Assembly: GCA_021784265.1 (NCBI GenBank)
Contig: JAJXTA010000059.1
Location: 1 to 9,564, forward strand
Direction: 5' to 3'
Source of the DNA: a bacterium
Lineage (GTDB): Bacteria; Verrucomicrobiota; Verrucomicrobiia; Limisphaerales; J093
Length of the DNA: 9,564 bases
Numbering within the stretch: the first letter of the stretch is position 1; each line of letters starts with the position of its first letter. The translations under genes and the position numbers were made by a program. Shown here piece by piece: positions 7,369 through 9,564 of the stretch. Under the pieces are notes generated by a model. That model saw nothing but the letters and a program-made list of their open reading frames with translations. It made no database searches and was not told where the DNA came from.

Positions 7369-7380
7369 GTAGTTACATTG
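7357..7380. promoter_or_regulatory. Tandem operator boxes, probable antitoxin binding site
   Basis: Two copies of TGTA-N2-TACA lie at 7357-7366 (TGTAAATACA) and 7368-7377 (TGTAGTTACA), with centres 11 bp apart, one helical turn. The second is nested in a longer dyad, CAATGTA (7365-7371) and TACATTG (7374-7380). Tandem short palindromes spaced by about one turn are the usual site form for cooperative ribbon-helix-helix dimers such as CopG-type antitoxins. The downstream antitoxin is of that class, and toxin-antitoxin operons of this family are autoregulated. Binding itself is inferred. Confidence 0.65.
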
Positions 7381-7411
7381 CATGGGCGTTTGAGTTACAG
7401 AATGTCCGAAT

Positions 7412-7699
7412 ATGGAGTTCGACTGGAGCCATCCGCCCTTCGAATGCGACCGTTCTTTGATTCAACGCGACATAGAAGAATCGTTTGAAGACCCATTCGC
7501 CGTGCGCCTGATGCCCGATTCACCGCGGTTTGCGGTGCAGGCACGGTTCTTTAATCTGGGCAAGTCGGCCACCGGCCGGGGGGTGTTGAGCCTCTACCGG
7601 ACCAACGGGAAGCTGATCCGGGTGATTTTTGCCCGGCCCTTCATGCCGGATGAAGAATTCTTCTACCAACGCCGACTGAACCAAATGTTGGCGCAATAA
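7412..7699 (+). CDS. BrnT-like toxin (type II toxin-antitoxin, RelE-like RNase fold), divergent
   Basis: The 95-residue product has the BrnT layout: MEFDW at the start, an SFEDPFAVRL block (24-33) corresponding to the family's 'F.DP.A' segment, a central strand RFFNLGKSATGRGVLSLYR (45-63), the strand LIRVIFAR (68-75) and a final helix DEEFFYQRR (80-88). BrnT proteins are RelE-like ribonucleases inhibiting translation, held by BrnA. The common N-terminal 'KHGVSFEEA' element is replaced by RSLIQRDIEESFEDP, so this is a divergent member and may be inactive or of altered activity. The ATG at 7412 is preferred by homology; no good Shine-Dalgarno is seen. The gene follows its own promoter and operator and is 59 bp upstream of the antitoxin. 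I am confident of the superfamily, less so of toxicity. Confidence 0.75.
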   Translation: MEFDWSHPPFECDRSLIQRDIEESFEDPFAVRLMPDSPRFAVQARFFNLGKSATGRGVLSLYRTNGKLIRVIFARPFMPDEEFFYQRRLNQMLAQ

Positions 7700-7758
7700 T
7701 TGCATACAAATCGGGTAACGAACCGCTGATTGATGGCGAACGAACAAACCGGATTACG

Positions 7759-8034
7759 ATGAACGTGCTGGCCAGTTGGGAAGAAGTCCCCCTGTTCGAC
7801 AACGAGCAGGCGGAAGCGGCCTACTGGGCGGACACGAAGATCGACCTGCGGCTGATTGAAGGGGCGGTGGCCGCCTCCGCCGAGGGGTCGGAATCAGTCC
7901 CGATCAGCTTGCGGATGGACCCGCGGATGTTGTCGAAGATCAAGCGATTGGCTCGGTCGCGGTACTTGAACTACCAGAGCATGATCAAGCAATGGCTGGG
8001 GGAACGGTTGGAACAAGAGTTGCGTGAGCGGTAG
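7759..8034 (+). CDS. BrnA/CopG-type ribbon-helix-helix antitoxin
   Basis: This 91-residue protein has an N-terminal toxin-binding part with the family-like block VPLFDNEQAEAAYWADTKID (10-29; compare 'F.sE.EEA.FW.t.D' of CopG antitoxins). A linker follows, then a C-terminal ribbon-helix-helix: strand VPISLRM (47-53), helix from Pro55 to about Ser67, turn, and helix YQSMIKQWLGERLEQEL. The wording RMDPRMLSKIKRLA...YQSMIKQWL is typical of antitoxins paired with BrnT. The RHH dimer would bind the tandem boxes at 7357-7377 and repress the pair, while the N-terminal part neutralises the toxin. The start ATG has only a weak upstream GGA. The 59-bp spacer after the toxin is longer than the usual overlap or near-contact in such pairs. 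Confidence 0.85.
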   Translation: MNVLASWEEVPLFDNEQAEAAYWADTKIDLRLIEGAVAASAEGSESVPISLRMDPRMLSKIKRLARSRYLNYQSMIKQWLGERLEQELRER

Positions 8035-8081
8035 GCCGCCGTGGCCGCACGAGCGGCGCCCGGCGCTAAAGAAAACAGGCA

Positions 8082-8864
8082 ATGAAGCACGACGCAGAGG
8101 AAGCAGCGCGGAGCCGCCGGTGGCGGCGCCGGCTGAGGGGCGCGCCCCAGCCACCCCGTGGGGGAGGGCGGCTTCGCCCGGCGGTGCCGGGATTTACCCT
8201 GGTCGAGCTGCTCACCGTCATTTCGATCATCGGCCTGCTCATGGCCATTGGCCTGCCCACGGCGGCGGTCGCCAACCGCAAGATGAAGGAGTCCCGGGTC
8301 CGGGCGGAGATGCATGGGCTCATCGCGGCCATCGAGAGCTACAAGTCCACCTACAACCAATATCCGCCCGACAACGCCATGGTGACCGGGGCTTACAAGA
8401 CGGTGAATCCGGCGCTCAACCAGCTTTATTACGAACTGACCGGCACGGTGTCGGCGAATAACGGGGCGACCTACCGCCCCAAGGCGAGCAGCGCGGACGA
8501 CATGACCGCCCTGCTTCCCTCGGCCACGGTGGCCCGGTATTTCCACACGCCGGGATTTGTGAATTGCTCGCCCGACCCCGCCGAGGTGAAGAGCTTCCTG
8601 CCCGATCTGAAGGCGGCCCAGCACGCGCGGATCAGCGCGAGCCCGGGGATTGAGGTGTTGGTGACGCCGATTGTGTGGCCGCTGCATCCGCCCGCCAACC
8701 TGCCGCCGCCGCTAGCCGGGCTTAGCGCCAACCCGATGATCCTGCAGCTCAATCCGTGGCGTTACGTCTCGACCTCGCCCACCAACAATCCGGCCACCTA
8801 CGACTTGTGGGCGGACCTCGTCATCGGCAACCAAGTCGTGACGGTCAGCAACTGGAAGCAATAG
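8082..8864 (+). CDS. Prepilin-type N-terminal cleavage/methylation protein (pseudopilin 1, GspG-like)
   Basis: This 260-residue protein carries a class III signal: Gly37 then FTLVELLTVISIIGLLMAIG, with cleavage by prepilin peptidase expected after Gly37 and the conserved Glu5 of the mature protein as Glu42. The helix continues to about residue 95 (RAEMHGLIAAIESYKSTYNQ, then YPPDN), as in GspG-type pseudopilins of type II secretion. The remainder is a globular domain ending YDLWADLVIGNQVVTVSNWK, a tail I associate with verrucomicrobial pseudopilins. The ATG at 8082 gives a 37-residue Arg/Pro-rich leader, unusually long. A GTG at 8184 would give MPG before the Phe, unusually short, with GGGGAGGG 15 nt upstream. 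The start is therefore uncertain. The gene lies 47 bp after the antitoxin and is probably followed in operon by pseudopilin 2. Confidence 0.88.
   Translation: MKHDAEEAARSRRWRRRLRGAPQPPRGGGRLRPAVPGFTLVELLTVISIIGLLMAIGLPTAAVANRKMKESRVRAEMHGLIAAIESYKSTYNQYPPDNAMVTGAYKTVNPALNQLYYELTGTVSANNGATYRPKASSADDMTALLPSATVARYFHTPGFVNCSPDPAEVKSFLPDLKAAQHARISASPGIEVLVTPIVWPLHPPANLPPPLAGLSANPMILQLNPWRYVSTSPTNNPATYDLWADLVIGNQVVTVSNWKQ
8113..8179. repeat. Three consecutive GC hairpins at the 5' end of pseudopilin 1
   Basis: Stem 1 is GCCGCC (8113-8118) with GGCGGC (8122-8127), loop 3. Stem 2 centres on the 12-bp palindrome GGGGCGCGCCCC (8137-8148), flanked by GGCT (8131-8134) and AGCC (8149-8152) with a 2-nt bulge. 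Stem 3 is GGGCG (8166-8170) with CGCCC (8175-8179), loop 4. They lie between the ATG at 8082 and the GTG at 8184, so they are either leader coding sequence or a structured untranslated leader. Confidence 0.55.
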
Positions 8865-8942
8865 TGGTGTTTATGTGTCACCCAGGCCATCCCAGTCGCG
8901 CAAACCAACGCCTGCCGGTTCATTGGTGTGACCACGTTTGGG

Positions 8943-8974
8943 CGCCCCGCATCGTCGTGCGCTCCCGCGGGGCG
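8943..8974 (+). terminator. Strong hairpin downstream of pseudopilin 1, possible attenuator or terminator
   Basis: CGCCCCGC (8943-8950) and GCGGGGCG (8967-8974) form a perfect 8-bp all-G/C stem with a 16-nt loop, 78 bp after the stop. No U-tract follows, so intrinsic termination is doubtful; it could instead protect the upstream mRNA end. Confidence 0.35.
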
Positions 8975-9125
8975 GCCGCTACTTCTCCACAGCGACGGCG
9001 GGGTGCCTCCGTCTGGCCCGGCTGTTGGGTGGGAATCCGCAGCTTGCGCGCGCCTTGCCCCAGGGGATGGGGCCAGGCCGCGGTTGCGCTCCGCCCGACG
9101 CGGCGGCTGGCGGCGCGGCGGAACG

Positions 9126-9160
9126 AGTCACGTCTTGGCGGCGGCCGGCCCAGTCACGTC
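9126..9160 (+). repeat. 9-bp direct repeat pair AGTCACGTC
   Basis: AGTCACGTC is found at 9126-9134 and 9152-9160, 26 bp apart, each followed within two bases by GGCGG. It lies between the two 16-bp repeat copies. It may be part of a duplicated unit or chance. Confidence 0.5.
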
Positions 9161-9193
9161 GGCGGGCCGCGCTTGGGGCGCAGTGGTGGTGGC

Positions 9194-9215
9194 GCCGGGA
9201 CCTGGCGGTCCCGGC
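9194..9215. repeat. Perfect 9-bp hairpin with TGGC tetraloop
   Basis: GCCGGGACC (9194-9202) and GGTCCCGGC (9207-9215) pair perfectly around TGGC. It ends 64 bp before the pseudopilin 2 ATG and would be very stable in RNA. Without a following U-tract it is more likely a structural or repeat element than an intrinsic terminator. Confidence 0.6.
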
Positions 9216-9279
9216 TGGCGGCGCGGCTTCGGCGGCGCGTGGGGGTGGAATCGGTCGGATGGAATCGATCTAGCAGCGT

Positions 9280-9564
9280 ATGACAACCAAGAACTGTTCT
9301 TCAGACCGTCCGCCTCGCGCGGGGTTCTCCCTGATCGAGCTGCTGACGGTGATCTCGATCATCGCCATTTTGGCGGGGCTCCTGCTGCCCGCCTTGGCCG
9401 GGGCCAAGAAGCGGGCCCGCATCACCCAAGCCAAAACCGAGATCACCACCCTGGCCGGGGCGATCAACTCGTACTTCTCGAGCTACGGTCGCATGCCGGC
9501 GGCGCAGGAGACCCTCGCCGCCCTCGGACCGAACTGCCCGGACTTCACCTACGGGACGATGGGC
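9280..9564 (+). CDS. Prepilin-type N-terminal cleavage/methylation protein (pseudopilin 2, cut by window edge)
   Basis: From the ATG at 9280, 95 codons run without a stop to the end of the window. A 15-residue leader (MTTKNCSSDRPPRAG) is followed by the class III signal FSLIELLTVISIIAILAGLL. Cleavage is expected after Gly15, with the conserved Glu5 of the mature protein as Glu20. The N-terminal helix continues through LPALAGAKKRARITQAKTEI and then INSYFSSYGRMPA, again GspG-like. No clear Shine-Dalgarno precedes the start. The membrane helix resembles that of pseudopilin 1, so the two are probably tandem paralogues or different minor pseudopilins of one secretion or pilus system. The C-terminal domain lies outside the window. 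Confidence 0.88.
   Translation, partial: MTTKNCSSDRPPRAGFSLIELLTVISIIAILAGLLLPALAGAKKRARITQAKTEITTLAGAINSYFSSYGRMPAAQETLAALGPNCPDFTYGTMG

Larger units (their letters stand above)
7169..7411. other. Intergenic spacer between efflux operon and toxin-antitoxin pair
   Basis: This 243-bp stretch has no supportable gene. It contains an AT-rich patch (7208-7231) with a possible extended -10 (TG-T-TATAAA, 7222-7230) but no good -35, an 8-bp palindrome AACATGTT (7218-7225), a 7-bp inverted repeat (7249-7279), and the toxin-antitoxin promoter/operator (7336-7380). Its base composition is visibly less G/C-rich than the flanking efflux genes. Confidence 0.6.
9104..9227 (+). repeat. 16-bp direct repeat pair, 108 bp apart
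   Basis: CGGCTGGCGGCGCGGC occurs at 9104-9119 and again exactly at 9212-9227. The motif is low in complexity (only one T), but an exact 16-bp repeat within a 415-bp spacer is worth noting. The second copy overlaps the right arm of the hairpin at 9194-9215. Confidence 0.6.
8865..9279. other. 415-bp gap between the pseudopilins, structured and repeat-bearing, no convincing gene
   Basis: No frame on either strand gives a recognisable protein. Plus-strand frames open at 8756-9283 and 8938-9273 encode low-complexity Arg/Gly/Ala-rich products that look like chance open frames in GC-rich DNA. The gap holds strong hairpins at 8943-8974 and 9194-9215 and direct repeats at 9104/9212 and 9126/9152, listed separately. 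A degraded gene, a dispersed repeat or a structured untranslated RNA are all possible. Confidence 0.55.

Noticed and set aside
7183..7488. 101-codon plus-strand frame overlapping the toxin start
   Set aside because: It runs through the promoter and operator and overlaps the toxin in another frame; no recognisable domain.
9104..9227. CRISPR-like array
   Set aside because: There are only two copies of each short repeat, with unequal spacing, low complexity and no cas genes in view.
8938..9273. 111-codon plus-strand open frame ending just before pseudopilin 2
   Set aside because: It starts at TTG with no ribosome binding site; the composition is Ala/Gly/Arg-rich and no family is recognised. 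It is kept only as a remote possibility within the spacer entry.
8756..9283. 175-codon plus-strand open frame bridging pseudopilin 1 and the spacer
   Set aside because: It begins inside the pseudopilin 1 coding region in another frame and encodes Arg/Gly-rich low-complexity sequence with no motif.

Overview
The window most likely comes from a high-GC Gram-negative bacterium of the Verrucomicrobiota. The evidence is the strong G/C bias, a DUF4149-type membrane protein, and tandem 'GFTLVELLTVIS'-type prepilin proteins with the N-terminal style and 'YDLWADLV...NW' C-terminal tail I associate with verrucomicrobial pseudopilins. Weak or absent Shine-Dalgarno sequences at most starts fit this too. 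The assignment is an inference from family flavour, not from a marker gene.

Layout. (1) Positions 1-289, minus strand: 5' part of a DUF4149-like integral membrane protein running off the left edge. (2) Positions 438-7168, plus strand: a complete tripartite efflux locus. It has a TetR/AcrR-family regulator behind a recognisable promoter with a 16-bp perfect palindromic operator, a periplasmic adaptor (membrane fusion) lipoprotein, an RND/HAE1 inner-membrane proton-antiport pump with the expected Asp-Asp and Lys relay residues, and a NodT-type outer-membrane factor lipoprotein. Together they would span both membranes and export small hydrophobic or amphiphilic compounds; the substrate cannot be read from the sequence. 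(3) Positions 7169-7411: an intergenic spacer, relatively AT-rich in places, carrying a promoter with tandem TGTA-N2-TACA boxes one helical turn apart. (4) Positions 7412-8034: a divergent BrnT-like toxin and a ribbon-helix-helix BrnA/CopG-type antitoxin. (5) Positions 8082-8864 and 9280-end: two tandem type II secretion/type IV-like pseudopilins, the second cut by the right edge. They are separated by 415 bp without a convincing gene but with strong hairpins and direct repeats.

Nothing here is clearly a new system. The most checkable observations are the two operator architectures (TetR-type at 413-434, RHH-type at 7357-7377), the unusual Arg/Pro-rich N-terminal extensions of the outer-membrane factor and of pseudopilin 1, both encoded by hairpin-rich DNA, and the structured repeat-bearing gap between the pseudopilins. 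No rRNA, tRNA, CRISPR array, transposase or intact insertion sequence was seen.
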